Below, in pieces: positions 1 through 8,833 of a DNA stretch of 64,000 nucleotides (position 1 is the first letter of the stretch; each line of letters starts with the position of its first letter). This DNA is from Rhizobium sp. PP-CC-3A-592. Lineage in GTDB: Bacteria > Pseudomonadota > Alphaproteobacteria > Rhizobiales > Rhizobiaceae. A program made the translations under genes and the position numbers. Under the pieces are notes generated by a model that worked only from the letters and a program-made list of their open reading frames with translations, was not told the DNA's origin and did not search any database. The DNA lies in contig NZ_QJSR01000001.1 of assembly GCF_003217095.1 (NCBI RefSeq), positions 906,009 to 970,008 of the forward strand. The letters run 5' to 3'.

Positions 1-77
1 AGGCCGGCGCGCTCGAAGATGGCCGAGGCCTCGTCCTTCATGCGGCCCTTGGAGGGGAGCGCGATGGTGATGGTCAT
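1..77 (-). CDS. hisG: ATP phosphoribosyltransferase, catalytic subunit (N-terminal fragment)
   Basis: Only the first 25 or so codons are in the window; the gene continues past position 1. The translated start MTITIALPSKGRMKDEAS is the typical beginning of short-form HisG, which makes phosphoribosyl-ATP in the first step of histidine synthesis. Its ATG overlaps the hisZ stop codon in an ATGA arrangement (74-77), so the two are translationally coupled. Short-form HisG needs HisZ for activity, which agrees with the gene order. Confidence 0.9.
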   Translation of the reverse strand, partial: MTITIALPSKGRMKDEASAIFERAG

Positions 78-1231
78 GCGGGCTCTCCCGTTTTACCCCG
101 TGCGGCGTCGCGCAGCGCCTCGATGCGGTCGAGCCACAGCGAGAAGCCGACGGCCGGGATGTGGCTTTGCGCACCGAGCAGCGTCATCAGCCGGTCGAAC
201 CGGCCGCCGCCGGCCAGCACCTCGGCACCGCCGGAGGCGACGATTTCGAAGACCATGCCGGTGTAATAGTCGAGCGGGCGGCCGAAGGCAGCGCGATAGG
301 TCATGGCGGAGAGATCGGCACCGGCATTGGAAAGTGCTGCAAGACGCGCATCGAAGGCTGCGATAGCAGGACCAAGTTTCAGGTCGGCGGCATCGGCGAA
401 ACCGGCGAGGGCTGCGGAGGCCTCGGCCAGCGGCAGGCGCAGCGTCAGGAACTCGCGCAGCAGCAGGAGCGCCGAACCATCGAGGCGGGTTTCGGCGAGC
501 GAGCGCTTTTCCTTGAGGCGGCGGGCGATTTCGGTGGGTGAGCGGCTGGCATTGGTGGAGTAGCCGGTCTCCTCCATGCGGCTTTCCAGACGGACGATCA
601 GGTCATCCTGCCGGTCGGCCGACAGCAGGGCCTCGATCTCGGGGTCGAGCCCGGTCACGGGCTGGGGGCGGGCCAGGCGGTCGAGAAGGGCTTCGAGCTG
701 GCCGACGTCGCCGAAGGCATGGATCAGCCGCTTCTGCCAGCCGACCGGCAGGCCGAGAGCTGCGACCACGGCCTCGAACACGGCCTGATCGCCCAGCGTC
801 AGCGAGAGGGTCTGAGCCTGGGTCTGGCCGGGCAGCACGACGCGCAGCAGGTCCATCGCATCGATGATGGCGCGGGCATCGGCACTCGCAACGTCCCGCT
901 CTCCCAGATCCTCGATACCGGCCTGATAGAACTCCTCCGCGCCGCCGCGGCGCTGGCGAAAAACCTCGCCGAGATAGGCATAGCGCTTCGGCGTGCCGGT
1001 GGCGGTCTCGATATGGCGCAGGCAGACGGGAATGGTGAACTCCGGCCGCAGGCAGAGGCTCGTCCCCGTCTCGCTCGCGGTGAGAAAAATGCGCCGGCGC
1101 AGATCCTCGCCCGCCATGTCGAGAAAGGGATCGGCCGGCTGGATGACGGGCGTATGCACCCGCTCGGCCCGCCGCGTGGCGAAGGCTGCAAGCAGGTCCG
1201 GGGCGAAATCGGGGAGGTCGTAGCGGGTCAT
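74..1231 (-). CDS. hisZ: ATP phosphoribosyltransferase regulatory subunit HisZ
   Basis: 385 residues, a class II aminoacyl-tRNA synthetase-like protein without synthetase function. HisZ forms a hetero-octamer with short-form HisG and gives it activity and histidine feedback control. Recognisable parts are the motif 2-like stretch around FTIPVCLRHIE, the YLGEVFRQRRGG segment, and the C-terminal FGRPLDYYTGMVFEI paralogous to the HisS histidine-binding loop. It lies downstream of hisS on the same strand, separated by 274 bp of repeat-rich DNA, and overlaps hisG by 4 bp. The ATG at 1231 is the family-like start (MTRYDLPDFAPDLL). Confidence 0.93.
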   Translation of the reverse strand: MTRYDLPDFAPDLLAAFATRRAERVHTPVIQPADPFLDMAGEDLRRRIFLTASETGTSLCLRPEFTIPVCLRHIETATGTPKRYAYLGEVFRQRRGGAEEFYQAGIEDLGERDVASADARAIIDAMDLLRVVLPGQTQAQTLSLTLGDQAVFEAVVAALGLPVGWQKRLIHAFGDVGQLEALLDRLARPQPVTGLDPEIEALLSADRQDDLIVRLESRMEETGYSTNASRSPTEIARRLKEKRSLAETRLDGSALLLLREFLTLRLPLAEASAALAGFADAADLKLGPAIAAFDARLAALSNAGADLSAMTYRAAFGRPLDYYTGMVFEIVASGGAEVLAGGGRFDRLMTLLGAQSHIPAVGFSLWLDRIEALRDAARGKTGEPA

Positions 1232-1300
1232 GGGTGTGCGGTTCCCAAGGGCGTGCGGGCGGGGGTGAGGAGAAGAACCGATACCGTCGCGGGGAGGCTG

Positions 1301-1473
1301 CCCCTCATCCGCCTGCCGGCACCTTCTCCCCGCTTGCGGGGCGAAGGGTGGGTGTGGCGACCGCTTTGCTTACCAAACGTAGCCAGGGTGTGGCGAGTGG
1401 TTGCCGGCATCTTAAGGGGCGCATGAGGCACGTCCCCTCGCCCCGCGTGCGGGGAGAGGGTTAGGGTGAGGGG
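1301..1473. repeat. Rhizobial intergenic mosaic-type inverted repeat
   Basis: Two related GC-rich arms lie in opposite orientation between hisS and hisZ. The left begins CCCCTCATCCGCCTGCCGGC and contains TTCTCCCCGCTTGCGGGG; the right contains CCCCGCGTGCGGGGAGAGGG and ends GGGTGAGGGG. Each arm has its own small palindrome, and together they can form a large hairpin. This organisation matches the RIME class of repeats known in Rhizobium. It fills almost all of the 274-bp gap and could act on the transcript between the two his genes, though nothing here proves that. Confidence 0.75.
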
Positions 1474-1505
1474 CTGCGCTGTCGGCGATATCGAGGACAC
1501 GCGCG

Positions 1506-2990
1506 TCAGCCTGCTGCCCGGTCGCGGTCCTGCCTCTGGGCGTCCAGCATCTCGCGGACTTTTTCCACAAGTTCGGCTTCGGGCACGGAGACCTGCGCCA
1601 CGCGGGCCTCGCGCCAGGTGGCGTTGTCCTCGATCTCGCCGGAAAGGCGCTTGCCTTCGATCAGGTCCTTGATCTGGACGAGGCCTTGTTCGCGCTCGTC
1701 GCCGCCCTGGATGATGGCGAGAGGGGCGCCGCGGCGGTCGGCGTATTTCAGCTGGTCGCCGAAATTCTTCTTGTTGCCCTGGTACATTTCGGCGCGGATG
1801 CCGGCGTGGCGGAGCGCCTGGGTGAAGCGCTGGTATCGGCCGAGCGCTTCGATGTCGCGATCCATGACGCAGACGACGACCGGGGCAAGAACCTCGTCGT
1901 CGCCGAGCTTGCCGAGGTTCTTCAGCGCCGTCATCAGGCGGGAGACGCCGATCGAGAAGCCGGTGGCGGGCACGGGCTGGCCCATGAAGCGGGAAACGAG
2001 GCCATCGTAACGGCCGCCGCCGCCGACCGAGCCGAAGACGACGCTTTCGCCCTTTTCGTTGGTAACGGGGAAGGTCAGCTCGGCTTCGAAGACAGGGCCG
2101 GTGTAGTATTCGAGGCCGCGGATGACGGAGGGGTCGATCTTGATCCGGTCCTCGCCGTAGCCGCCGGCACGCACCAGTGCCTCGATCTGGTCAAGTTCGC
2201 TCATGCCCTGCGTGTAAAGGTCACTCGTCGGCTCGTAGCCGTCCTGCGCGAGATAGGCGAGCACGCTGGCGATCTGGTCGGAGCCGAGGCCGGCGCCCTT
2301 CGTGAAGTCGCCGCTCTCGTCCTTGCGGCCTTCGCCGAGCAAGAGCTTCACGCCGTCGAGGCCGAACTTGTCGAGCTTGTCGATGGCACGGAGCACCGTC
2401 AGACGGCGGCCGGCATTGTCGTCGCCGGCAAGGCCGATGCCGTCGAGAACACCGTCGAAGACCTTGCGATTGTTCACCCGCACGACGAACTGGCCCTTGA
2501 GGCCCAGCGCCTCCATCGTATCCGCCATCATCATGCACATCTCGGCATCCGCCTGAACGCCGGCGGCGCCCACCGTGTCGGCGTCGAACTGCATGAACTG
2601 GCGGAAGCGGCCGGGGCCGGGTTTTTCGTTGCGGAAGACCCAGCCGGCGCGGAAGGTGCGGTAGGGGAGCTGGATCTCGTTGAAATTCTCCGCGACGTGG
2701 CGGGCGAGCGGCGCGGTGAGGTCGTAGCGCAGCGACATCCACTGATCGTCGTCGTCCTTCAGCGAGAAGACGCCCTCGTTCGGGCGGTCGCTGTCGGGCA
2801 GGAACTTGCCGAGCGCGTCGGTATATTCGAACAGCGGCGTTTCCACGGGGTCGAAGCCGTAGCGCTCGTAGACCTCGCGGATTTTCGCCACCATGCCATC
2901 GACGGCGCGGATGTCGGCGGCGGAGCGATCGACGAAGCCACGCGGCAGGCGGGCCTTGAGCTTCTGAGGCTTCTTCTTCTTGTCGTTCAT
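1506..2990 (-). CDS. hisS: Histidyl-tRNA synthetase
   Basis: 494 residues, the usual rhizobial length. It charges tRNA-His with histidine in the cytoplasm. Class II motifs are visible: motif 2 in [20 protein letters not shown], the histidine-specific [11 protein letters not shown] loop, and motif 3 in [12 protein letters not shown]. The C-terminal anticodon-binding domain follows (about residues 385-480). The N-terminus is lysine-rich ([19 protein letters not shown]), with RGFVD typical of the family. It is first in a minus-strand hisS-hisZ-hisG order and is divergent from the small plus-strand genes at 3171. Confidence 0.95.
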   Translation of the reverse strand: MNDKKKKPQKLKARLPRGFVDRSAADIRAVDGMVAKIREVYERYGFDPVETPLFEYTDALGKFLPDSDRPNEGVFSLKDDDDQWMSLRYDLTAPLARHVAENFNEIQLPYRTFRAGWVFRNEKPGPGRFRQFMQFDADTVGAAGVQADAEMCMMMADTMEALGLKGQFVVRVNNRKVFDGVLDGIGLAGDDNAGRRLTVLRAIDKLDKFGLDGVKLLLGEGRKDESGDFTKGAGLGSDQIASVLAYLAQDGYEPTSDLYTQGMSELDQIEALVRAGGYGEDRIKIDPSVIRGLEYYTGPVFEAELTFPVTNEKGESVVFGSVGGGGRYDGLVSRFMGQPVPATGFSIGVSRLMTALKNLGKLGDDEVLAPVVVCVMDRDIEALGRYQRFTQALRHAGIRAEMYQGNKKNFGDQLKYADRRGAPLAIIQGGDEREQGLVQIKDLIEGKRLSGEIEDNATWREARVAQVSVPEAELVEKVREMLDAQRQDRDRAAG

Positions 2991-3073
2991 GGCGTCTCGA
3001 CCGTCTCGTTTGCGGCTGGAAGGGCTCGTTCAAGAGCGTGGCGCCTTCCCTATCCGATCGCGGCCGGAGCGGC

Positions 3074-3110
3074 AAGGCTGGGCGGGAAGGCTGGGCGACA
3101 AGGCTGGGCG
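3074..3110. repeat. Three tandem copies of a 13-bp unit
   Basis: The 11-mer AAGGCTGGGCG recurs exactly at 3074, 3087 and 3100, with a period of 13 bp. It lies in the divergent region between hisS and the gene at 3171. No function can be assigned. Confidence 0.7.
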
Positions 3111-3170
3111 GCGCGAGGGGCACGGAACAGGCGGGCTTCCCTTCGCGCGGATCCTGCTTATGTTGAGAGA

Positions 3171-3527
3171 ATGCGCCCCTTCATCCTCGCCCTCGCCGTG
3201 CTCTGTGCCATCCTGTCGGGATGGACCTCGGCCGTTGCGCAGGCGCAGGGTCTCGCGCATCGGGACACCATCGCTATCGCCCATGCCGCGCATGACGCGG
3301 TGAGCAGCCATTCCGAAGCGCCCGCGTGCGCCAGCGGCTGCCCGCATCCGGCAAAGGGCGCGCATCCCATGCTCTGCTCGGCCTGTTTCGCGCTGGAGGT
3401 TGCAGCCGGCGATCTTGGTCGGCTGCCAGTCCTGGTGCAGCGCGTGCGGCCGGCGGCGGAGCGTCCGTTGGTGGCCTCCGCCCCGCAACCCGCAGCGCCG
3501 CCGCCCAAGGCGGCTCTTTCGACCTGA
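3171..3527 (+). CDS. Small secreted Cys/His-rich protein, DUF2946-like
   Basis: 118 residues. The N-terminus (MRPFILALAVLCAILSGWTS) looks like a signal peptide. A cysteine/histidine cluster follows: ACASGCPHP then HPMLCSACF, resembling the DUF2946 family of exported proteins found near copper-handling genes. The C-terminus is proline/alanine rich. It sits 32 bp upstream of a DUF305 gene in the same orientation, so a shared transcript is likely. A role in periplasmic metal handling is inferred from the cysteines and the neighbour only. The ATG at 3171 was chosen because it opens directly on the signal peptide; the open frame runs much further upstream, antisense to hisS. Confidence 0.65.
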   Translation: MRPFILALAVLCAILSGWTSAVAQAQGLAHRDTIAIAHAAHDAVSSHSEAPACASGCPHPAKGAHPMLCSACFALEVAAGDLGRLPVLVQRVRPAAERPLVASAPQPAAPPPKAALST

Positions 3528-3559
3528 TAGCGTTCATCATCATTTCGAAAGGACAGACC

Positions 3560-3958
3560 ATGTTTCGACAACAGGCCGTATGCGCCGCAACGATCGCCCT
3601 TCTCTCCCTCTCCGTCCCGTTTGCCGTGGCGCAGGACGCGGCCAAACCCATGGATCACAGCCAGATGAACCATGAGGGCATGACAAAGCCCGAGGGCGAC
3701 CAGGGACCATCGAGCCAAGCCTTTGCGAAGGCCAATGCCCGGATGCACGAGGGCATGGCCATCACGTACACCGGCAAGGCCGATGTGGACTTTGCCAAAG
3801 GCATGATCGCGCATCATCAGGGCGCGATCGACATGGCGAAGGTGGAGCTGGAATTCGGCACCGACCCGAACCTGCGCGCATTGGCGCAGGAGGTGATCGC
3901 GGCGCAGGAAACCGAGATCGCCCGCATGAAGGACTGGCTCGCCAAGAACGGCGGCTGA
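3560..3958 (+). CDS. DUF305 family periplasmic protein
   Basis: 132 residues with a signal peptide (MFRQQAVCAATIALLSLSVP... cleaved near AVAQDA). The family core is in residues 65-130: FAKGMIAHHQGAIDMAKVEL, with the paired histidines typical of DUF305, and an acidic C-terminal helix. The segment after the signal is Met/His rich (MDHSQMNHEGM), like copper-binding periplasmic proteins. DUF305 proteins often sit near copper genes; the upstream Cys/His-rich protein agrees with that. The start follows a purine-rich AAAGGACAG. Confidence 0.85.
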   Translation: MFRQQAVCAATIALLSLSVPFAVAQDAAKPMDHSQMNHEGMTKPEGDQGPSSQAFAKANARMHEGMAITYTGKADVDFAKGMIAHHQGAIDMAKVELEFGTDPNLRALAQEVIAAQETEIARMKDWLAKNGG

Positions 3959-4036
3959 GGCCTGAGACATAGAGGCGCGGGGCGGGCCATGGCTTGCCCC
4001 CACGCCGCACGACAAGAAGATTTGGAGGAGAAGGCT

Positions 4037-4225
4037 ATGAAGCGTTTCAAGACGATTGCGGGTGTGCTCTGTCTGCTGGTGGGGCTGATCTGGACGCTGC
4101 AGGGCGCCAATCTGATGGGCGGGAGCTTCATGACCGGGCAGACGCAGTGGCTGGTCATCGGCCTGATCGTCGCCGTCATCGGCGTCGTGCTTCTGGTCAG
4201 CGGGCGGCAGGGCCGTAAGCTGTAG
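4037..4225 (+). CDS. Small membrane protein with two predicted TM helices
   Basis: 62 residues. Two hydrophobic segments (about residues 7-24 and 37-55) are separated by a short glycine-rich loop, and the tail is basic (SGRQGRKL). A strong ribosome binding site (GGAGGAGAAGG) precedes the ATG. It follows the DUF305 gene by 78 bp and converges on tag. Short proteins of this shape are common and uncharacterised in rhizobia; I do not recognise a function. Confidence 0.75.
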   Translation: MKRFKTIAGVLCLLVGLIWTLQGANLMGGSFMTGQTQWLVIGLIVAVIGVVLLVSGRQGRKL

Positions 4226-4228
4226 CGG

Positions 4229-4870
4229 TTACGGCCGCACGAAACGGGCGCGAAGATCCTCGACCGGCTGCCGGCAGATACAGCCCTCGATATGGTCGTT
4301 GACGAGGCCCATGGCCTGCATGAAGGCATAGACGGTGGTCGGGCCGACGAAGGTCCAGCCGCGCTTTTTCAGGTCCTTGGAGATCCGTACGGAGACGGGC
4401 GTCGTGGGATTGGCGGCGATCTCCGCGAAGGTGACAGTGGCAGGCCGCTCGTGTAGGGCCGGCTCGAAGCTCCAGAAATAGCGGGCGAGCGTGCCGAATT
4501 CGGCGCGCAATTCCTGCGCGCGCCGCGCATTGTTGATGGTCGAGACGATCTTGCCGCGATGACGCACGATGCCGGCGTCCGCAACGCAGCGGGCGATGTC
4601 GTCATCGCCGAACGCCGCAACGGCATCGATGTCGAAGCCGGCAAAGGCGGCGCGGAAGGATTCGCGCTTCCTGAGGATCGTCAGCCAGGAGAGGCCGGAC
4701 TGGAAGCCTTCCAGGCAAATCTTCTCGAACAGCCTGATGTCGTCGGTGACAGGGCGGCCCCATTCCTCGTCGTGATAGCGCAGGTAATCCGGCAGTTGGC
4801 CCGGCCAGAAGCAGCGGGTCAGGCCGTCCGTGCCGGTGATCAGGCCCTTGGGTGCCTCGGTCTCGCTCAT
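4229..4870 (-). CDS. tag: DNA-3-methyladenine glycosylase I
   Basis: 213 residues from the chosen start MSETEAPKGLITG. Tag excises 3-methyladenine from alkylated DNA as the first step of base excision repair. Family signatures: RCFWPGQL with YLRYHDEEWGRPV near the N-terminus (Tag uses a Cys/His zinc site), FEKICLEGFQSGLSWLTILR with RESFRAAF, and GWTFVGPTTVYAFMQAMGLVNDH near the C-terminus. An upstream in-frame ATG at 4897 exists, but the GGAAGGCGAGAGCG spacing favours 4870. It ends 3 bp from the convergent gene's stop. Confidence 0.93.
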   Translation of the reverse strand: MSETEAPKGLITGTDGLTRCFWPGQLPDYLRYHDEEWGRPVTDDIRLFEKICLEGFQSGLSWLTILRKRESFRAAFAGFDIDAVAAFGDDDIARCVADAGIVRHRGKIVSTINNARRAQELRAEFGTLARYFWSFEPALHERPATVTFAEIAANPTTPVSVRISKDLKKRGWTFVGPTTVYAFMQAMGLVNDHIEGCICRQPVEDLRARFVRP

Positions 4871-5089
4871 CGCTCTCGCCTTCCCTACATCGAACATCTC
4901 GGCGCTTCATGCTTCGTCAACCATTTTTCGAAAGCACGCAATAACCCTACCGAAGACTTTCACGGGTCCGCCACCCGTTCCGCGACGGCCGTTTACGTTT
5001 CCTATCCCGCTGCGGTGTCAGGCTCCCTCCCACCTGCCGGATGCACCGGCTGAGCCTCCGCCGACCGTCAGATCGAGAACGAGCCCGTC

Positions 5090-5908
5090 ATGAAGACATT
5101 GTTGATCCTCACCACCCTCCTGTCCGTCGCCCTCACCGATATCGGGTCCGGATACGCGCAGGCCGCCGAGCGCTACGGCAACCGCCCGCCGGTGATCGTC
5201 AGCCCGGATCTGACCGCGCCTTGGCTGATGCAGCTCGGCGCCGGCAATGCGCCCGTCGATCAGAGGGGCGTGCGCCGGCAGCGGGCCGCAGGCGACCAGC
5301 CGCGCATCGTCTACCGCGAGCGCCCGGCAGCCTATGCTCCGCGCCAGCAGGTAATCTACCAGCGCCCTTACCAGCGTCCGGCCCCTCAGCGGGCGGCACC
5401 GCTGGTCCGCTCGGCCGGGATGGTGGCGCCGCAGCGTCCCGTGCGGCCGATCGATCCGCAGTTCCTGCCGCAGATGGTGGCCTACGAGACCCGCGAGCGT
5501 CCCGGCACGATCGTCATCGATACCAACAGCCGCTTCCTCTATCTCGTCACCGGCAATGGCGAAGCCCGGCGCTATGGCGTCGGCGTCGGCAAGCCGGGCT
5601 TCGAGTGGGCCGGCGCTCACAAGGTGACGCGCAAGGCGGAATGGCCGACCTGGCGCCCGCCATCCGAAATGATCGCCCGCGAGGCCGCCAAGGGGCATTA
5701 TCTCCCCGCCAGCATGGAGGGCGGCCCCGCCAACCCGCTCGGCGCCCGCGCCCTCTATCTCGGCTCCACGCTCTACCGCATCCACGGCACCAATGCGCCC
5801 TGGACCATCGGCTATGCCGTCTCCTCCGGCTGCATCCGGATGCGCAACGAGGACGTCACCGACCTCTACGAACGGGTGAATGTGGGAACACGCGTCATCG
5901 TGTTGTGA
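5090..5908 (+). CDS. L,D-transpeptidase (YkuD domain), first copy
   Basis: 272 residues with an N-terminal signal peptide (MKTLLILTTLLSVALTDIG). A low-complexity Arg/Gln/Pro region follows (about 60-130), then the YkuD catalytic domain from RPGTIVIDTNSRFLYLV onward. The active-site signature is HGTNAPWTIGYAVSSGCIRM, with the catalytic Cys in SSGCIRM. Such enzymes make 3-3 peptidoglycan cross-links or attach outer membrane proteins to the wall in rhizobia. A paralogue follows 216 bp downstream. It has about 40 more residues of linker than that paralogue. Confidence 0.9.
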   Translation: MKTLLILTTLLSVALTDIGSGYAQAAERYGNRPPVIVSPDLTAPWLMQLGAGNAPVDQRGVRRQRAAGDQPRIVYRERPAAYAPRQQVIYQRPYQRPAPQRAAPLVRSAGMVAPQRPVRPIDPQFLPQMVAYETRERPGTIVIDTNSRFLYLVTGNGEARRYGVGVGKPGFEWAGAHKVTRKAEWPTWRPPSEMIAREAAKGHYLPASMEGGPANPLGARALYLGSTLYRIHGTNAPWTIGYAVSSGCIRMRNEDVTDLYERVNVGTRVIVL

Positions 5909-6124
5909 GGCGAGGAGCGCGTGAGCGCGTAAGCCGGTTTCGACGCAGTATCGTGCTTTTTCGGCAACAGCCGTTCCCGAGGTGACATCGGGGACGGTCA
6001 CATTCGGTCGATGTTGCAACCGATGATCTTGCGGGATGCGTGCGATCGAATAGCGTTTCCCCGATGCGTTGCGCAGGGCGCGACTGAACGGCGCGACTGG
6101 CGGGCTCGAGTGGGAGAGACACAA

Positions 6125-6823
6125 ATGACAATGACAGCGAGAAGACTGGCAGGGGCCGCCCTGTCGGTCGCGATCTTGATCGGCGGCGCCGGCGTGGCAT
6201 CGGCGACGATGATCGAGCGACCGGCCGCGACCATCGGGCAGAGCGACGTGACGACCGTTGCCGCCCCGCAGCGCAAGCCGGCGCGCGAATTCTGGCGCAC
6301 CAAGGTGCGGCTGCGCACCGACGAGGCGCCGGGCACCATCATCGTCGATACCAACCACAAATATCTCTACTACGTCGAAGGCAACAACAAGGCGACGCGC
6401 TACGGCATCGGCGTCGGGCGCGAGGGTTTTGGCTGGTCGGGCGTGGTGAAGGTGCAGCGCAAGGCCGAATGGCCCGGCTGGACGCCGCCCGCCGAAATGA
6501 TCGTGCGCGAGCGCAAGAACGGCCATATCCTGCCGGCTTACATGGAAGGCGGGGTCAACAACCCGCTCGGCGCCCGCGCCCTCTATCTCTACAAGGGCAA
6601 GAGCGACAGCGGCTTCCGCATCCACGGCACCAACCAGCCCTGGACCATCGGGCAGAACATGTCGTCCGGCTGCATCCGCATGATGAACCAGGACGTCGAG
6701 CACCTCTACGAGCGCGCCTCGATCGGCGCCAAGGTGATCGTGGTCGGCCCCGGCAACAGGCAGGGCGAGGTCTCCTACGACGATCGCGGCATCGATCTGC
6801 TGCGCACCATCTTCGGCGGCTGA
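6125..6823 (+). CDS. L,D-transpeptidase (YkuD domain), second copy
   Basis: 232 residues. Signal peptide MTMTARRLAGAALSVAILIG, then a short linker, then the YkuD domain starting APGTIIVDTNHKYLYYV. The signature is HGTNQPWTIGQNMSSGCIRM with the nucleophilic Cys. A GGGAGAG box before the ATG at 6125 decides this start over the upstream frame opening at 6011. The catalytic domain is very similar to that of the gene at 5090, indicating tandem duplication. It is followed by a clear terminator. Confidence 0.9.
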   Translation: MTMTARRLAGAALSVAILIGGAGVASATMIERPAATIGQSDVTTVAAPQRKPAREFWRTKVRLRTDEAPGTIIVDTNHKYLYYVEGNNKATRYGIGVGREGFGWSGVVKVQRKAEWPGWTPPAEMIVRERKNGHILPAYMEGGVNNPLGARALYLYKGKSDSGFRIHGTNQPWTIGQNMSSGCIRMMNQDVEHLYERASIGAKVIVVGPGNRQGEVSYDDRGIDLLRTIFGG

Positions 6824-6844
6824 TCGTTTGGGTGTAAACTTTGA

Positions 6845-6880
6845 GGACCGGTCGGCTTGATGCCGGCCGGTCCTTTTTTC
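6845..6880 (+). terminator. Rho-independent terminator after the second L,D-transpeptidase
   Basis: Stem GGACCGGTCGGC / GCCGGCCGGTCC (12 bp, one G-T pair) with a 5-nt loop, followed by TTTTTTC. It lies 22 bp after the stop codon. Confidence 0.9.
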
Positions 6881-6953
6881 GTCTCTTGTTTTGTCGCATG
6901 ATCCGACGCCGAAGCGATCTCGCTTGGGCTGGACATGCTGTGGGGGGAAGCGC

Positions 6954-7739
6954 GTGGCGGACGAGCCTGTCGAAATGTTCTCCGCCATCCCTCACAGCCG
7001 GGCGGCCGACGAGATCGTGCAGCGGATCGAGACGCTGATTCTCGACGGTGTGCTGCGCGACGGCGACCGGCTGCCGGGAGAGCGCGACCTTGCCGCCCGC
7101 TTCGACGTCTCCAGGCCGATCCTGCGGGAGGCACTGAAGGAACTGGAGGCGCGCGGACTGCTCGTCAGCCGCCATGGCGGCGGTACCTTCGTCGCGGATA
7201 TCATCGGCGAGATCTTTTCCGAGCCCATGCGCGCCCTGATCGTTCGCCACGAAAAGGCGGCGCGGGACTATCTGGACTATCGCCGCGAGATCGAGGGGCT
7301 GACCGCCGAGCGGGCCGCGCGCCATGCGACGCCTGCCGATCGCGAGAGCCTGACACGGATCGTGGCGCGGATGCGGGCCGCTCGGGATGCGGACGACCGC
7401 GACAGCGGTCTGCGCGCCGATATCGACTTCCACATGACGGTGGGCGAAAGCGCTCACAACATCATCCTGCTGCACACGCTGCGGTCGTGTTACCGGCTGC
7501 TGGAGCAGGACATCTTCTTCAGCCGCACCACGGTGTTTGCGGCGCCGGGGGCGGCCGACCGGCTGCTGGAGCAGCACGAGGCCATCCATGCGGCCATCCT
7601 TGGCGCCGATGGCAATGCCGCGCGCCGGGCCGCCGAAAGCCATATCGATTTCGTGATCGGCGCAAGCCTCGATGCACACCGGGCCGAGGACCGCGCGCGG
7701 ATTGCGCGTCTGCGCCTGCAGGAACGGCAGCAGGATTGA
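6954..7739 (+). CDS. GntR-family transcriptional regulator, FadR subfamily
   Basis: 261 residues from a GTG start preceded by GGGGGGAAG. The N-terminal winged helix is seen in AADEIVQRIETLILDG, GDRLPGERDLAARFDVSRP and ILREALKELEARGLL. The C-terminal all-helical FCD ligand domain has the metal-ligand pattern (DIDFHMTVGESAHN, then EQHEAIHAAI and ESHIDFVIG). This resembles PdhR/LldR/GlcC-type regulators of organic acid catabolism. No target operon adjoins it, so the effector is unknown. An in-frame ATG at 6891 would add 21 residues without a ribosome binding site. Confidence 0.88.
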   Translation: MADEPVEMFSAIPHSRAADEIVQRIETLILDGVLRDGDRLPGERDLAARFDVSRPILREALKELEARGLLVSRHGGGTFVADIIGEIFSEPMRALIVRHEKAARDYLDYRREIEGLTAERAARHATPADRESLTRIVARMRAARDADDRDSGLRADIDFHMTVGESAHNIILLHTLRSCYRLLEQDIFFSRTTVFAAPGAADRLLEQHEAIHAAILGADGNAARRAAESHIDFVIGASLDAHRAEDRARIARLRLQERQQD

Positions 7740-8036
7740 ATTGCGCCATTGGCTGTCGCATCCGCGATAGGCAATGGCGGTGCGCGACCATATCTGTGCA
7801 AGATTGCAGGCATAGTGAGAATCACGGTCAGAGACATATTTTTCATGGACTGTGCCAGCGTCTCCGGCCATTCGGATCATTCGAACTTGCGGGAAGTGCG
7901 CGAGTCGTATCTTTTTTACAGGATCATGGATCGACCTCCCGTTTCAGGAGTTAGACCGGGTATTCCCCCCAGCGCCGTTTTCGGCGACCGCGATTGTTCT
8001 CCCGGATATCGCGTCCGGTGAAAGGGCCACACGTCA
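7740..8036. other. Intergenic region without recognised feature
   Basis: 297 bp between the GntR gene and the NUDIX gene. It holds only shadow reading frames. I see no hairpin with a T-run and no recognised operator; the promoter of the NUDIX gene presumably lies here. Confidence 0.5.
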
Positions 8037-8546
8037 TTGACCATCCTCGACAGCATCGTTTCCGAAGTCCGCCTGATGTTCCGCCGTCCCGAGCGCATGC
8101 AGTTCGCTGCCCTGTGCTACCGGTTCCGGAAGAAGAGTGCCGTGCCGGAAATGCTGCTGATCACCAGCCGTGATACCGGGCGTTGGGTCATTCCCAAGGG
8201 TTGGCCCATGGAAGGCAAGGCCTCGCACGAGGTCGCCGCGCGAGAGGCCTGGGAAGAGGCCGGCGTGAAGGGCGAACCCTCCTCCGATTCCATCGGCAGC
8301 TTCATCTATGAAAAGGGCATGAGCAAAGGCCTGAAGATCACCTGCCGGGTTCATGTCTATCCGGTCGTGGTGTTCGACATGGCCAAGCGCTTTCCCGAAA
8401 AGGGCTCGCGCACGCTGGAATGGGTCACCTTCACCGAGGCTGCCGGCCGCGTTGCGGAACCGGGCCTGCGCGCACTCATCCTCGACTTCCAGACGCAGCT
8501 TCTCGCGACCATGCAGCCCGACGAGCCCCGCAGCGCCGCGCAATAG
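8037..8546 (+). CDS. NUDIX hydrolase, diphosphoinositol-polyphosphate/Ap(n)A hydrolase-like
   Basis: 169 residues from a TTG start after GTGAAAGGG. NUDIX enzymes hydrolyse nucleoside diphosphates linked to another moiety. The box reads GWPMEGKASHEVAAREAWEE then AGV, which fits G-x5-E-x7-REUXEEXGU except that the first conserved Glu is Lys; the metal-binding REAWEEAG core is intact. PKGWPMEGK is characteristic of the DIPP/Ap(n)A hydrolase branch in alphaproteobacteria. The substrate is inferred only. A shorter start at the Met in RLMFRRP is possible. Confidence 0.85.
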   Translation: MTILDSIVSEVRLMFRRPERMQFAALCYRFRKKSAVPEMLLITSRDTGRWVIPKGWPMEGKASHEVAAREAWEEAGVKGEPSSDSIGSFIYEKGMSKGLKITCRVHVYPVVVFDMAKRFPEKGSRTLEWVTFTEAAGRVAEPGLRALILDFQTQLLATMQPDEPRSAAQ

Positions 8547-8833
8547 CGCATCTTATTTTCGCGCCGATCCTGCAGCGCCATTCGTTGGCGGCCTGCTTTC
8601 GGCCGCTTTCGAGCGGCATGCAGGGCGATCGTAAGACTGTCAGGCTTGTGGGATACCCTCAATCTGACAAAAGCTCGCCGGCGGTGATGTGGCGACGTTT
8701 GCACTCTTGGCAAGCGTCGCGCGAGACTTCCCGTATAAGAGGACGACACGATACGGACGGCGCCTGCCCTGCCGCGCGACTCAACCGTCGCGCGGGGCTC
8801 TCGCGGCAGCGCGCCGGTGCGACGAGGAATGAC

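Noticed and set aside
1686-3170. Long plus-strand open frame antisense to hisS
   Set aside because: It lies fully opposite hisS, has a composition typical of a GC-rich shadow frame, and only its 3' end after 3171 has a signal peptide and own character.
5018-6988. 656-residue minus-strand open frame
   Set aside because: Opposite both L,D-transpeptidase genes, whose active-site motifs are clear; no motif or ribosome binding site in the frame itself.
8637-8672. PhoB box upstream of pit
   Set aside because: CTGTCAGG and TCTGACA are present, but not as two direct CTGTCAT-like repeats at 11-bp spacing.
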